A DNA stretch of 64,000 bases from Tigriopus japonicus (taxonomy: Eukaryota; Arthropoda; Copepoda; Harpacticoida; Harpacticidae). Position 1 is the stretch's first letter. Every line of letters starts with the position of its first letter. Under the pieces are notes generated by a model. The model saw nothing but the letters and a program-made list of their open reading frames with translations. It had not been told where the DNA came from and made no database searches. The position numbers and the translations under genes are program-made. The stretch covers positions 4,095,076 to 4,159,075 of the forward strand of contig CM021319.1 of assembly GCA_010645155.1 (NCBI GenBank), given 5' to 3'. This document shows positions 50,201-60,100 of this stretch, piece after piece.

Positions 50201-50248
50201 GTCAGTGGCCAAATTTAAAGTGAATACGTATTCATCGAGTGTTTCCAT
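47222..50248 (-). CDS. Secreted ADAM10-like metalloprotease, four exons, no membrane anchor
   Basis: Zinc endopeptidase of the reprolysin (M12B) family, closest in layout to ADAM10/Kuzbanian. Exons 50248-50096, 49054-48780, 48720-47601, 47524-47222 join in frame to 616 residues. Seen: a hydrophobic signal segment (ILFLFISCFALLSLGF; Met17 is an alternative start), a prodomain with basic residues, a possible furin-type RKFR site before the catalytic domain, DLTIVADHLFF, FDGFCLGVLFTNRAFNELVLGLSW, GGICQSR, the active site HELMHSFGAKHD (HExxHxxGxxHD), and the start of a disintegrin domain (FCGDGIIQGSEECDCG). The frame stops after KTKECKM, where ADAM10 would continue with the rest of the disintegrin, the cysteine-rich region, a membrane helix and a tail. 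A weak donor (AT/GTAACG) at the end leaves open an undetected further exon. Its start lies 108 bases after the stop of the next upstream gene on the same strand. Confidence 0.88.
49208..50044. other. Intron 1 of the ADAM-like gene, nothing identified
   Basis: No repeats or exons recognised between 49055 and 50095. Confidence 0.5.
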
Positions 50249-50356
50249 TTAAAGAGATGTCCTTTATGGGTAGTTTAATTGGAATTACAGTCAAAAAACG
50301 TTTTATTGAACCTCTTAAAGTGAATGTACATTTGTCAGAAATATTCGTGAGGATCC

Positions 50357-51597
50357 TTACGAAGCTGGCTTTGTCGTCGTTTTTTCCTTGTTCTTTCGTC
50401 TTTTGGCTTCCATGCAACCAATGGCAGTGGAACCACAAAACAGTGCTCCTACTGTGCAAGTGGTTGAACACGTTCCCGGAGCAAACATTGCACACAAGGA
50501 GCATCCTATTGAAACACCAGGACAAACTGATCCGAGGGCATTACAATCGATAAGCGGACTCAATTCACTTGGAGAAGCAGCCTGTAAAAGAAAACGGAAA
50601 TTTGTCACTGTAGATCTAAGTTTCCGTTTCTCCCGATCATTAAATCTCTTACGTGATTTGAATGCAGTCAAAGTTTTACACAATCATAAAACGAATCTTG
50701 ATGAATGGAAAGTTATGACTAGGGCTGGGATAAAAGTTTGCATTTTTGAGTTTGTCATTTTTTCAATCTTTGCTTGTGCTAGAACACTTGTTCCTTTTGA
50801 AAATCCTTCTGAAATGGGCGTCTCTTTTTTATCCGTCCAAATTTTCACTAGATTTAAGTTGTGGAGGCTAAGAAGCCAAAAATTGCAGCTTACTACGAAA
50901 AAGTCGAAAAATTGCTAAATTTGGCTATAAATGCTTAAAATTGTATTTTTTGGTGCCAGTTGCACTTTACTACTTTATTCGAGTCCTAGTGATGACCTAC
51001 ACGTTCATTCAATTCCCTAGAAACGAGGACTTCACTTACTTTGCCAAGAGGTGTAACGCGTAGATCTGTGGCAGGGTTCTGACAAGGAAACGAGGATTGA
51101 CAAATAAGAGGATCTCTAGTGGCTGCTCCCAAATCGTAACTTGCTACTAATTGCTGCATTCTTATCATGGGTTGCCTATCCTTAATTGCGAAAAGGACCT
51201 CGCGAAAGGTCTGGACGGCTGATTCCACTCCAGCAGCCATTGTGAGGGAATGATCGTTGGAGAAAGAGCTTTCGAGAGTTGGATTAGGATTTTTCGGATC
51301 GGATTTTGAGCCCACAGTACAAAATGTTAGTTGGAGACAACTGTGAAAGTCTCGAATTAACGCATGTTCTGCCAATTGAGCGGCTGTGGCCTTTTGTGCA
51401 TATCTCACGGACCAATCTACGTGAATGTTATTGCCGTTAGAAGTTGGAGGCTTGTTTACCACTCGGCCTTTGAATTCCTAGAAAGAACCATCGTGATTCA
51501 TGATTTGATGCCATGATAAATGTGTTATTCATCTTACCTGCCCTGCGCACACACCGACAAAACAAAGGACAAAAAGACTCAAGTAAAAGAATTTCAT
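50357..51597 (-). CDS. Secreted 12-cysteine protein A, three exons, unrecognised family
   Basis: Exons 51597-51538, 51477-51040 and 50581-50357 join in frame to 240 residues. Exon 1 is a textbook signal peptide (MKFFYLSLFVLCFVGVCAGQ). Mature part: a first C-x5-C (SCLQLTFC), a helical-looking middle (SLTMAAGVESAVQTFREVLF), a second C-x5-C (ICQSSFPC), then an eight-cysteine module around CPGVSIGCSLC, spacing C-x6-C-x6-C-x2-C-x7-C-x3-C-x6-C-x6-C, and a basic tail (EAKRRKNKEKTTTKPAS). Twelve cysteines, so up to six disulphides. The neighbour at 52126-52968 has the same length and the same cysteine spacing but little other identity, so the two are old paralogues, arranged head to head. I do not recognise the family and give no function. 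Antisense frame 50388-50918 is a shadow. Confidence 0.85.
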
Positions 51598-52125
51598 TGT
51601 TCCTCTGTCAAGCGCCTGAGCCCTACTGAAATGATTCCCAAATTTGTTATGACCCCTGTTTTCTTTCATGTCTCCCCACCCACCCTCACCCTTTGGTTTC
51701 TAGCTTGCTTGACCGTCCTAAGCTACCCAGAATTGAAATCCTATGCTTAGCTTTGGCCAAGCCGAGTGATGACTGGCGTTCTGTTGATGGAGTCTGAGCT
51801 CGGTTACAACTAGGATCCTGAAGCGATATGTTCTAGGGTCCTTAGTTACAACAGGTTCCAAGTCAAAGGAGTCTTTTGAAAATAACGCAAGGGTTTGAAA
51901 AACAAGGATAATGTTTCCTCTCGTAGGTCAAAAGTGTAATTTTGGTGTCGCTCACCAACTACCGTTATTCACTCTCCGGTCAAATTACGGTAGAAAGCCC
52001 GACCCTCAAGATGATTTCTCTGCACAAACAAGTTAAAAATAGATTCTTAACAAAGAAACGTCCGGTTCAATTGAAAGAATTGAAATCTTTTTGACCAGTC
52101 GTGTTTGTCACTTCAAATCAGAAAC
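51598..52125. promoter_or_regulatory. Shared divergent upstream region of the two 12-cysteine genes
   Basis: 528 bases lie between the two start codons, so both promoters must fit here if there are no far 5' exons. An AT-rich GTTAAAAATAG lies about 95 bases before the plus-strand ATG and could be a TATA-like site; no convincing TATA box is seen for the minus-strand gene. A frame at 51520-51750 has no support as a gene. Confidence 0.4.
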
Positions 52126-52968
52126 ATGTGGAATTTCGCCATCTATTTCGTTCTGTTCAAAATTTTCGATTTCTCCGGACTGTCGTTGGCCCTGGGAGAC
52201 AAGGTAAATATAACTTTATATGACTTGATCCGATATCATTCAATTTTTCCTTACAGGATCAACAGGTATCGACGGACGGTGACGTTATGCCCCTAATCCG
52301 TCAACAATCTATCCTCGTAACAGAGAACACGCTTAAGGATGAAGTGTCTGATAATTGCTTCATTCGGTCAATTTGTTTCGTTGGAACCATGGACAAAAAT
52401 GATGTTCCCAGGTTTTCAATGGTAGACGGAACACGAATGTACATTGATGTGCTCAAAGCCATGATTTCCGACCCTACAGTTGGTTCTGACATGAATGAAG
52501 AAACCTTTCCCAACATCCATAGAATCATGTCGAGGTAAAAGTACTGATTAAAGAGGGATTTCTGTTATCCTAGTATTTTTGGTGCATTTTCTCATCCCTA
52601 GCCATGCTATTGGGAAGGATACCCGGAGCGAGAAAATGTGTGCCTCTTTGTTTCCTTGCACCATGCCTGTTGACGAGACTGTTGAGGTCATTTTGAAGCC
52701 TCCAATGCGTCACGGCCGCGCCACTTGCAAAGCGGCGGGAACTCTTTGTCCTGGTGTTTCGATTGGATGCGCCTTGTGTGGAATCTTCTCGCCTGGAACC
52801 TGTGGGTCCCAATGTATCGTGGCTGGTTTATATTGTGGCGTTAGTGGGTACGCCTGCAAGGCCGAACAGATGGAGATGGTGGCTAAACCAAAAAATTCGC
52901 CACCAACCGCATCCACCAAGGAGCAAGTGGATCTGACTAAATTTTTGTTTGGACCCCGCTATATTTAA
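52126..52968 (+). CDS. Secreted 12-cysteine protein B, three exons, paralogue of A
   Basis: Exons 52126-52203, 52257-52534 and 52602-52968 join in frame to 240 residues. Exon 1 encodes a signal peptide (MWNFAIYFVLFKIFDFSGLS). Mature part: C-x5-C (NCFIRSIC), a middle without cysteine, a second C-x5-C (MCASLFPC), then the eight-cysteine module around LCPGVSIGCALCGIFSPGTC and GLYCGVSGYAC with the spacing C-x6-C-x6-C-x2-C-x7-C-x3-C-x6-C-x6-C, exactly as in protein A. Intron 1 follows the signal peptide in both genes; intron 2 falls before the second C-x5-C here but before the eight-cysteine module in A. The introns are 53 and 67 bases. An upstream in-frame non-ATG frame to 52105 is ignored. Function unknown. 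Confidence 0.87.
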
Positions 52969-53063
52969 GCAAAGTAATATTACAAAAAAATAATCCTTTT
53001 CAAAAGGGGCACATGCACATACTCCCAACAAGTTTGCGTAAAAATCTCTTCAAGTGAAATGTG

Positions 53064-53086
53064 TTTATTTCAATCATCACAATAAA
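53064..53086. terminator. Opposed polyadenylation signals of protein B and RabGGTB
   Basis: AATAAA at 53081-53086 fits the plus-strand gene ending at 52968. TTTATT at 53064-53069 is AATAAA on the minus strand and fits RabGGTB ending at 53119. The two 3' ends therefore probably overlap by a few tens of bases. Confidence 0.6.
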
Positions 53087-53118
53087 GCAAAAAAACGACA
53101 TAGAAAGAAACAAGGTCG

Positions 53119-54240
53119 TTATAATTGTAGAACCTGCGGTTTGATTCCCATTCTATCGAGAATATCTTGGGCCATGCAGAATACTGGATTGACTTTCTTT
53201 AGTTTGGTTTCTCCTAAAAGGGAAATTCCAGCTAAGCCGAAGAGAGTGTGAAAAGGGTCAGGTAAATCACCAGGACGATCCGAGATACCACCCGTCTCCT
53301 CGTCTTGACTGGCCAGGATGAACTTGCGCATTTCCTCCGAGTCAATCCAGTGTAGCCTGCCCAACATGGCCAATGAAGAAAGGACCCACCAACTGTAGCA
53401 AACGTCGGGTAGTTTTTCTGGTCGCCCATTTAGGCCCCCACAAGGTAATTGCCTTTGACAGAGCCAATGACCAAGCAGATCGGCATCAATCCGATGCAGT
53501 TGTTTGGTAACCGACAAAAAGCCAACGCAACAAAATATCAATCCAGCGTGACTTTCGCTGCCTGGTTGACTTCCAAATCCTCCGTCAAAGTTCAAACAGG
53601 AACACACAAACTCCACGGCACTATCTACATCAATGGCATCTAATCGGTTGAGCAATGCCAAGCACAACACGGCGCAAAACGAGAATCTGTTGTCAATTTC
53701 GCCCCATTTGTCTCCGGCAAAGCTGCCATTTTTGTTTTGAAGACTCTGAATATATCGCACCACGCCTTCTTGGTCTAAACGATTCAAGGCATCAAATGTG
53801 GCGGCAATTTGAACAGCACTCAGAGTATACAAGATATGCGGATCGTGTCGCTGAACTGGGCAAAAACCACCCGATTCGGCATCATAGCATTGGAGCACGT
53901 ATTCCATAATCTATAACATGATAGGCCAACTCATTCGTAAGCGAGAACGGTGTTATAGGTAGTGGTGTAACATTACCTCCTCCTTATTCAATTTTTCTTT
54001 GGAATGCATCAAGTCAAGGGCCGTTAAACTCCAATACACGCCATTCATTCGGAGAAATTCGGACATGATGTATTCGTAATCATCCTCGTTTTCGCTATAT
54101 TTTACCACAAATTGGGCGTGTTGCTTCAACAAGAGATCCTGAGGGGCATTTGATGAGCGAACCATCGGCTGCCTAGCCCCTCCGGTCACACCCGTAGAAG
54201 TCACTTGGGCCATTTCTGAAAGGGTCAAAGCAGAGCCCAT
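53119..54240 (-). CDS. RABGGTB: Rab geranylgeranyltransferase (type II) beta subunit, two exons
   Basis: Catalytic beta subunit that attaches geranylgeranyl groups to the C-terminal cysteines of Rab GTPases, acting with the alpha subunit and Rab escort protein in the cytosol. Exons 54240-53977 and 53910-53119 join in frame to 351 residues (human 331). Seen: [20 protein letters not shown] near residue 55-75, prenyltransferase repeats ([56 protein letters not shown]), zinc ligands Asp and Cys in LPDVCYSWW and His in DPFHTLFG, and NPVFCM near the end. The ATG at 54240 is the first in frame after the TADA1 stop, 41 bases away. Intron of 66 bases. Confidence 0.96.
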
Positions 54241-54281
54241 TTTAAATAAACGAAAACGAGAACACTTCAAATCACGTTGTT

Positions 54282-55478
54282 TTAATCTATGTAGTCGGCA
54301 TGGTGAAGACGCGCAATCACACGCTCCACATTGAGCGCAAAGACGGAATGAGCCGGAATCAGATTTCGGTTTCGAGTGATCACATCCAACAGTTCTAACG
54401 CGGATATGGGTACGCGATCCGAGCGCGGTCGACTCAGATTAGGTTTGGAGGGCAAAATGGCCGGATAGCCCGTGTATGAACAAGCTAAATCCATCAAAGC
54501 TTGCCGCTCGGCGTGAAATACCAAAGGGCGAACAGCCGGCACCAAAGGATCCAAGTCGCAAGATTTCCCCAACGTATGATGATCGATCGTATCGGCCACA
54601 TCGGAAAATCCGCCGCGGGTGTGCTCGACGCGATTCTGGGCGTTGATCAGAAATCCATCGGGGACGCCCACTCCGGCCGTGTGCGGGAACACGCCATCGC
54701 GGAGACGATAGCCATTGCGCTGCATGACCAAGGCCCAAATGAGCCGGCGCAAGAGGCGTCCCACGGCCTCTTCCACCAATCGCACGGTGTCGTCTTCGAC
54801 CGAATCAAGGCCTTCCTCCCAAGCCGTGAGCAGCATGCGACCGTGCACCAACGAGCGATCCGGTAGAGCGGGCGATTCACGGGCACAAAAACCCAGCGAT
54901 CGCTCCTCTTCATACAGGTCCAACTCGTCCAAATTGGGCGCCACCGCGTTCACGTTGACCGCTTGAAAGCGTTGCTCAAAATGGGCGCCCCGATGCCCAT
55001 TCGGAGCTCGTCTGACCGTGCTAGAGGGACCGGGGATCTGGCCCCGACGAACCCGCACGCCGGCCAACGACGGACCCGCGGTGGGCGTGCCAGCGGTCGC
55101 GCCTCGAGCGGCGGCGGCCGACTCGGCCGACGAGGATAGACTGGATCCGGCGGCGGGCGTGAGCGACGAATCTTCGACGTGACGGGCGCCCGAAGGCTGG
55201 GGATGGGCGTGGTGGCCCGTGAAGTTGGCCAGAGTTTGGCATTTGTTGAGAATGGCCAAGAGGAATTCGTTGTGGAGATGGGTGTGTTGGGCCAACAGGA
55301 GTTGTCGCGCTTCTCGGTCAAAGGCTTCTTTGGTGATGCGCTTGCGGAACCAGTTCTTCATCTGCGTGAAGTATTGCTCTCGCCCGCCGTTTCCACCGCC
55401 GGCATGGGCCGTGGCGTTTTGGCCCAGGGCCGCTTCCAACTTTTTACGGCAACTATTCAACTCGAGCGTAGCTGTCAT
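54282..55478 (-). CDS. TADA1: SAGA complex subunit TADA1 (Hfi1/Ada1 homologue), single exon
   Basis: Structural subunit of the SAGA/STAGA histone acetyltransferase complex in the nucleus, with a histone-fold role in yeast Ada1. 398 residues from ATG 55478 (human 335). Seen: N-terminal MKNWFRKRITKEAFDREARQ and HTHLHNEFLLAILNKC (SAGA-Tad1 region), FEQRFQAVN, RSLVHGRMLLTAWEEGLDSV, NGYRLRDGVFPH, and C-terminal NLIPAHSVFALNVERVIARL. An Ala/Gly/Ser/Pro-rich linker (about residues 90-160) is longer than in vertebrates. The gene lacks introns and is clearly richer in GC than its surroundings; many antisense frames over it are shadows of this composition. The stop is 41 bases upstream of the RabGGTB ATG on the same strand. 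Eight residues before the ATG come from a non-ATG extension. Confidence 0.93.
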   Translation of the reverse strand: MTATLELNSCRKKLEAALGQNATAHAGGGNGGREQYFTQMKNWFRKRITKEAFDREARQLLLAQHTHLHNEFLLAILNKCQTLANFTGHHAHPQPSGARHVEDSSLTPAAGSSLSSSAESAAAARGATAGTPTAGPSLAGVRVRRGQIPGPSSTVRRAPNGHRGAHFEQRFQAVNVNAVAPNLDELDLYEEERSLGFCARESPALPDRSLVHGRMLLTAWEEGLDSVEDDTVRLVEEAVGRLLRRLIWALVMQRNGYRLRDGVFPHTAGVGVPDGFLINAQNRVEHTRGGFSDVADTIDHHTLGKSCDLDPLVPAVRPLVFHAERQALMDLACSYTGYPAILPSKPNLSRPRSDRVPISALELLDVITRNRNLIPAHSVFALNVERVIARLHHADYID

Positions 55479-55636
55479 GGTCAAAAGTGGTCCAACAACC
55501 AACCAACCTGATCCTAGCTAGTATCTCACCCGAAAACACTCGCAACAACTCTTCGGCATTTCGAGGTTTGTTTGGCGTTTGGGCGCAACAGCCATGAAAA
55601 ATGGATTAGCAACCTCTCAGACGGCCCGAAAGTTGG

Positions 55637-55888
55637 TATGAGCCCTATATTTCTAACAAATCTTCGTAAACAAACTTTTCAGCGTTGCCAAAATCTGACA
55701 TCATCATGCCAGTTTTAAAGGTCANNNNNNNNNNNNNNNNNNNNNNNNNNNNNNNNNNNNNNNNNNNNNNNNNNNNNNNNNNNNNNNNNNNNNNNNNNNN
55801 NNACCTTTAAAACTGGCATGATGATGTCAGATTTTGGCAACGCTGAAAAGTTTGTTTACGAAGATTTGTTAGAAATATAGGGCTCATA
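55637..55888. mobile_element. MULE-type MITE: 86-bp perfect inverted repeats, 9-bp target duplication
   Basis: Arms 55637-55722 and 55803-55888 are perfect inverted copies (start TATGAGCCCTATATTTC). The element is flanked by GAAAGTTGG at 55628-55636 and again at 55889-55897. Long inverted arms with a 9-bp duplication are typical of Mutator-like elements. Its middle (55725-55802) is an assembly gap. It lies between TADA1 and the septin gene. Confidence 0.85.
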
Positions 55889-56473
55889 GAAAGTTGGCCG
55901 GCTGTAGAATTTTGGGCGGATCAACCGTCCGTCTGTCCGGTCAAAACGCTACAAAGGTGGTGACACTGTCTTCAAACGAGGCACTGACCCTCGACCGAAG
56001 GCTGGACTTTTGGATTACCGCTAAATACTTTAGAGTAAAATATTTTAGAGGATCAAAATGCATTTCTTGATAAAAAGGTGAGTTTATTTTTTCTTAACAC
56101 GCTGTTAAACTAAAGCTTTATCAATGGGTATCTTATTTTTTCGTTGACCATCCGGTCACGCTGTGTCCCACCGGGCCTGTTCACCGGGCAACGGCCCAAC
56201 TCTGCCCCTTCCTATCAGTAAGTACACTCAAGTCAGCTGCTCAGTGATGCTTGGGCAGTTTTTGCTGCCAATTTGAAAGGCCAGGCCAGTGAGCCACCTT
56301 GTATTCTGAAGGTGTCGGGATTGTAAATTGAGCGGCAATATAATTTTAAAGAGAGAGAAGGAGAAGTAGCGGAGGGTGCAAAAAAAATGTGACCTGAACT
56401 CGCAGAAACGTGATGGAAAGTATCCCCTAAAGAAAAGAGCTAGTCACGAAATAGAATCGCCGAAAAAACTTAC

Positions 56474-56721
56474 CATAGCCCTGAGTGGCAGTGTTTCCAG
56501 CGATGTTTGGCAGCTTGAGCTTGAAACTCCGTAGCAACCCTGCGGCTGGGCGTGAACCCAAAAGAACATTGTCGTCCCTGTGTTTACGTACGGGCTTTGG
56601 TAGCCTTTTGACGGGAGTTTTTTCCTTCAGTGACGCCAACGACTTGGCCGAAGAGCTTATCTCCCCGGCCTTGTGCGTTGTCGGACACCTCGACCGAATT
56701 ATCGGTGGTCAGCATCATCAT
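56474..56721 (-). CDS. Possible first exons of a gene divergent from the septin
   Basis: Minus strand: ATG at 56721 reads MMMLTTDNSVEVSDNAQGRG to a donor AC/GTAAAC (exon 56721-56588). A 48-base intron ends at CCGCAG, and exon 56539-56474 continues in frame with VATEFQAQAAKHRWKHCHSG to donor G/GTAAGT. GC content is higher than around. No next exon identified and no family recognised. The plus-strand frame 56485-56724 overlaps it and could instead be the artefact or the reality. Tentative. Confidence 0.3.
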
Positions 56722-57121
56722 TAAAGCAGGTTAGATAGATAGTATTGAAAAAGTTCTAAAGAAAAAAAAAACATGAATCACGAACTGAAATTATGGCGAA
56801 ACCTCTGTCAAAGAGACATGATCCTCTTTTTCAAAAGGATTGAGAGAAATTGAGTTGGAGAGATTTGATGAGAGGAAATCCCACCGCCATTGTTAGTCGT
56901 CGTTGGCCAGCTCGGACCGACCTCAACTGGATTTCAATGCTCACGCTTGCTTTCAGATTCTGATTTGACGGCGGTGCCATTCAGCGCTCACTTTTCAAGG
57001 GGCTGACATTGAAGGTGGCGCAAGCGAACCGCCTCCTCGTGTTGTTGCGTTGACGTCCTTTTATCCATCCGTTTCGAAGTCGGAGGAAGTCATTGATTGA
57101 TCATCCGAGATCCCTCACACT

Positions 57122-60100
57122 ATGGAGCAACGCGTCTCGAGCTTACAACAAAGGCTTCAGGCCCGACGTGACCTGTACAGCGGCGGATCGGTCGGGGGTG
57201 TGACGAGCGCTTCCCCCGCCGTTTCCGCCAATTCGAGTGGTCCGCCCGCCTTACCGGCCACCCCGGGTGGGGGAATAAGCGCTCGAATCGGCGTGACCAC
57301 CGGTAAGAATCGAGTAAAACTGGCACGGCTCAGATAAAAATACCGAATGAAGGTGCGGTCTGAATGTTAAATAACGAAATTCGTAAGGACTGAACTTCCG
57401 CCATTGACAAAAGGTCCATTCCTAACTGTCGACCCGTTCTCGATGGCGTATTTATTTGAAGATCCTTTTGGGCGAATAAAACGCTTAACGAGTTAAGAGA
57501 CCTTTTTTTATGCAAGGACTTGCTCACCGAGTATAGACTTGTTATTTTTAGCGACCTTCTGTCGGACCATGATAAAGTGGACGCTTTTTTAGCTTTGCTT
57601 CTTTAGCTTTGCTTAGAGGGCTAACTAGCTTTGCTAAGCACTATCATAGCGTACTGAAAGAACGGCTTACGGTTAATAATATGTCCGAATCTCATTCGCA
57701 CAATTTATATGGTTTTTTTATCTTATTTGTTTTGCTCTCTCTGCTCTTCACCATCACTTTAAACCCCCGTATTGGAAGATTTGTTGCTACTTTTAAAAGA
57801 TGGATATATTTTTAGATACATCACCCAAGAACGTGAATGATGCACTGAACCTTTTGAAAGCCAATCGCGATGTAACGAAGACTCCAAAAATCGGAGAACC
57901 TGCCATGGATTCGAATAAACGAGTCTATGGAAACGACAAGTAAGCGACATTATCTCAACGCGTTAACACGAAATGAGTGTGCAATTAATCTATCGCCAAC
58001 AGTTTGCTAACCCTCTTTCTTCTTTTCCTGCTGCCAATTTGAATTGCCATAATCGAACCTCTCCTTCCCCTCTATTACCATGCCTCAGTAATATTCATAC
58101 CCCTCCTCCAACTGCCCCTAAACCTACTATTCCAGCTAGATCGTCAGTATCCAGGTAATGTTTTTGTATTTCTTGGCTCTTCATTTGAAATGCAAAATTA
58201 TGCTATAACTTGTCTCGTGTGTAATCTGGCTACATAAACGTTTTCCGATTATACTTTTAAATCATCACTTTGTTGTAGAGCGGCCAATGAATTGAAGGAT
58301 CAACAAACAACTGCCATTCAGTCCAAGAAGCTTCGCCAATTGGATGGCTACGTTGGATTTGCAAACTTGCCAAACCAAGTCTACAGAAAGGCTGTCAAAA
58401 AGGGCTTTGAATTCACTCTCATGGTCGCAGGGGAGTCTGGCTTGGGGAAATCCACCCTGATCAACTCAATGTTTCTCACCGACATCTATTCTGTAGAGCA
58501 TCCGGGGCCCTCAGCGAGGATCAAGAAAACAGTCAACGTAAGACCGACCTTCTTGGAATTTTTTTGCTGGGGCAATTTCCTCAACACATACAAACTTTTT
58601 TTTTGCCTAGGTGGACACGAACAATGTCCTTCTACAAGAAAACGGGGTCAATCTGAGTCTCACCATAGTCGACACCCCTGGGTTTGGTGATGCTGTGGAC
58701 AACTCTGATTGTTGGGATCCCGTCATTCAATATGTAGAATCTCAATACGAAAACTTTCTGGATGCGGAAACCAGAGTGAACCGAATTGTTCTTCCCGATA
58801 CTCGTGTTCATGCGTGTCTTTACTTCATAGCGCCATCAGGGCATGGATTGAAGCCTTTGGATGTGGAGTTCATGCAAAGATTGCACGACAAGGTAATAAG
58901 AATTCATGCTTGAGGATGAATATTATATAGTTTGTGGTGTAAACTTTTTAAGGCAAATTTAAGAACTCTTTAGATTCACAAGATATCGCAAACATGTTTG
59001 CTCCGCATAGAGTATGTTTCCTCTATTAACTATAACAAACTTCATTTAATTTGCCTTATGATTTCAAAAAAGCAAACGGTCGTGTAAGCTCTTTTAGTTG
59101 AATCATTAATCCTCTTCCTGGTAATGAAAAATTTCACTAGTCATCGTTTTTGTTTTTTGGATCACCTTTTCTCCCTCGAGGGGCTGTTGATTGCATTTCA
59201 TTAACTTAACTAATTTACTTTCCCCTGTTACTACCCAGTAGTGATGGACCGAAAGCCGAAAGAGGGCTTAACCGAAACCGAAACCGAAAGCAGCTGATTA
59301 CAAAATTGTTCAAATGCAAAATCTGCCTTAAAAATTAGAATATGCTCATTTATTAGCTCATGCTCATGACATTATTATTAGGTTACTCAGAATTACTATG
59401 AGCTACTTGAGAAGCGCAAGAAATAAATTAATTTTTACCGTGCCAAAGTCCAAGGTTGCAATATGTTTATCTTTCTAGGTAAATATCATTCCTGTCATTG
59501 CCAAATCCGATACCATGACTCCAGAAGAGGTGACTCGATTTAAGAAGCAAATATTGAACCAAATTGTCCAAAGTCGCATCAAAATTTATGAGTTTCCCGA
59601 ATCTGACACCGATGAAGATAATGAAAGACATGAAACCAAGAAGATGAAGGATCGAGTTCCATTTGCTGTGGTTGGATCGAACACCATTATCGAAAATTCA
59701 GATGGTAAAAAAGTTCGTGGACGAAAATATCCTTGGGGAATTGTCGATGTAAGCCGAGGAGATTCGAAAGTATTCCGAGTGTAACCAAATTAATCAATTT
59801 GATTCATGCGTTCTTCTAGATTGAAAATTTAGACCATTGCGACTTCATCCCACTTCGAAATATGCTAATTCGCACTAATTTGCAAGACTTGAAGCAAGTT
59901 ACTAATGATGTTCATTACGAGAACTATCGTTGTCGAAAACTTGCCGGAGTAGCAGGTGGATCGGTGGATAAAATTCCTAACAGGGTAAGAGAAAGGATTC
60001 ATGACAGTCTCAAGAACTCTTGATGTTGAGAATTGCTGCTGACGTAAAAAGTAAAATCAGCCTAACTTGGCTGATGATGTCTTACTACTTTGTGCAGGGG

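Noticed and set aside
50388..50918. 176-codon plus-strand frame
   Set aside because: Antisense to exon 3 of protein A; the minus strand has splice sites, a stop and the conserved cysteine spacing.
54439..55521. Many frames on both strands over the TADA1 region
   Set aside because: Shadows of the GC-rich TADA1 coding sequence; only the 54282-55478 minus frame has family similarity.
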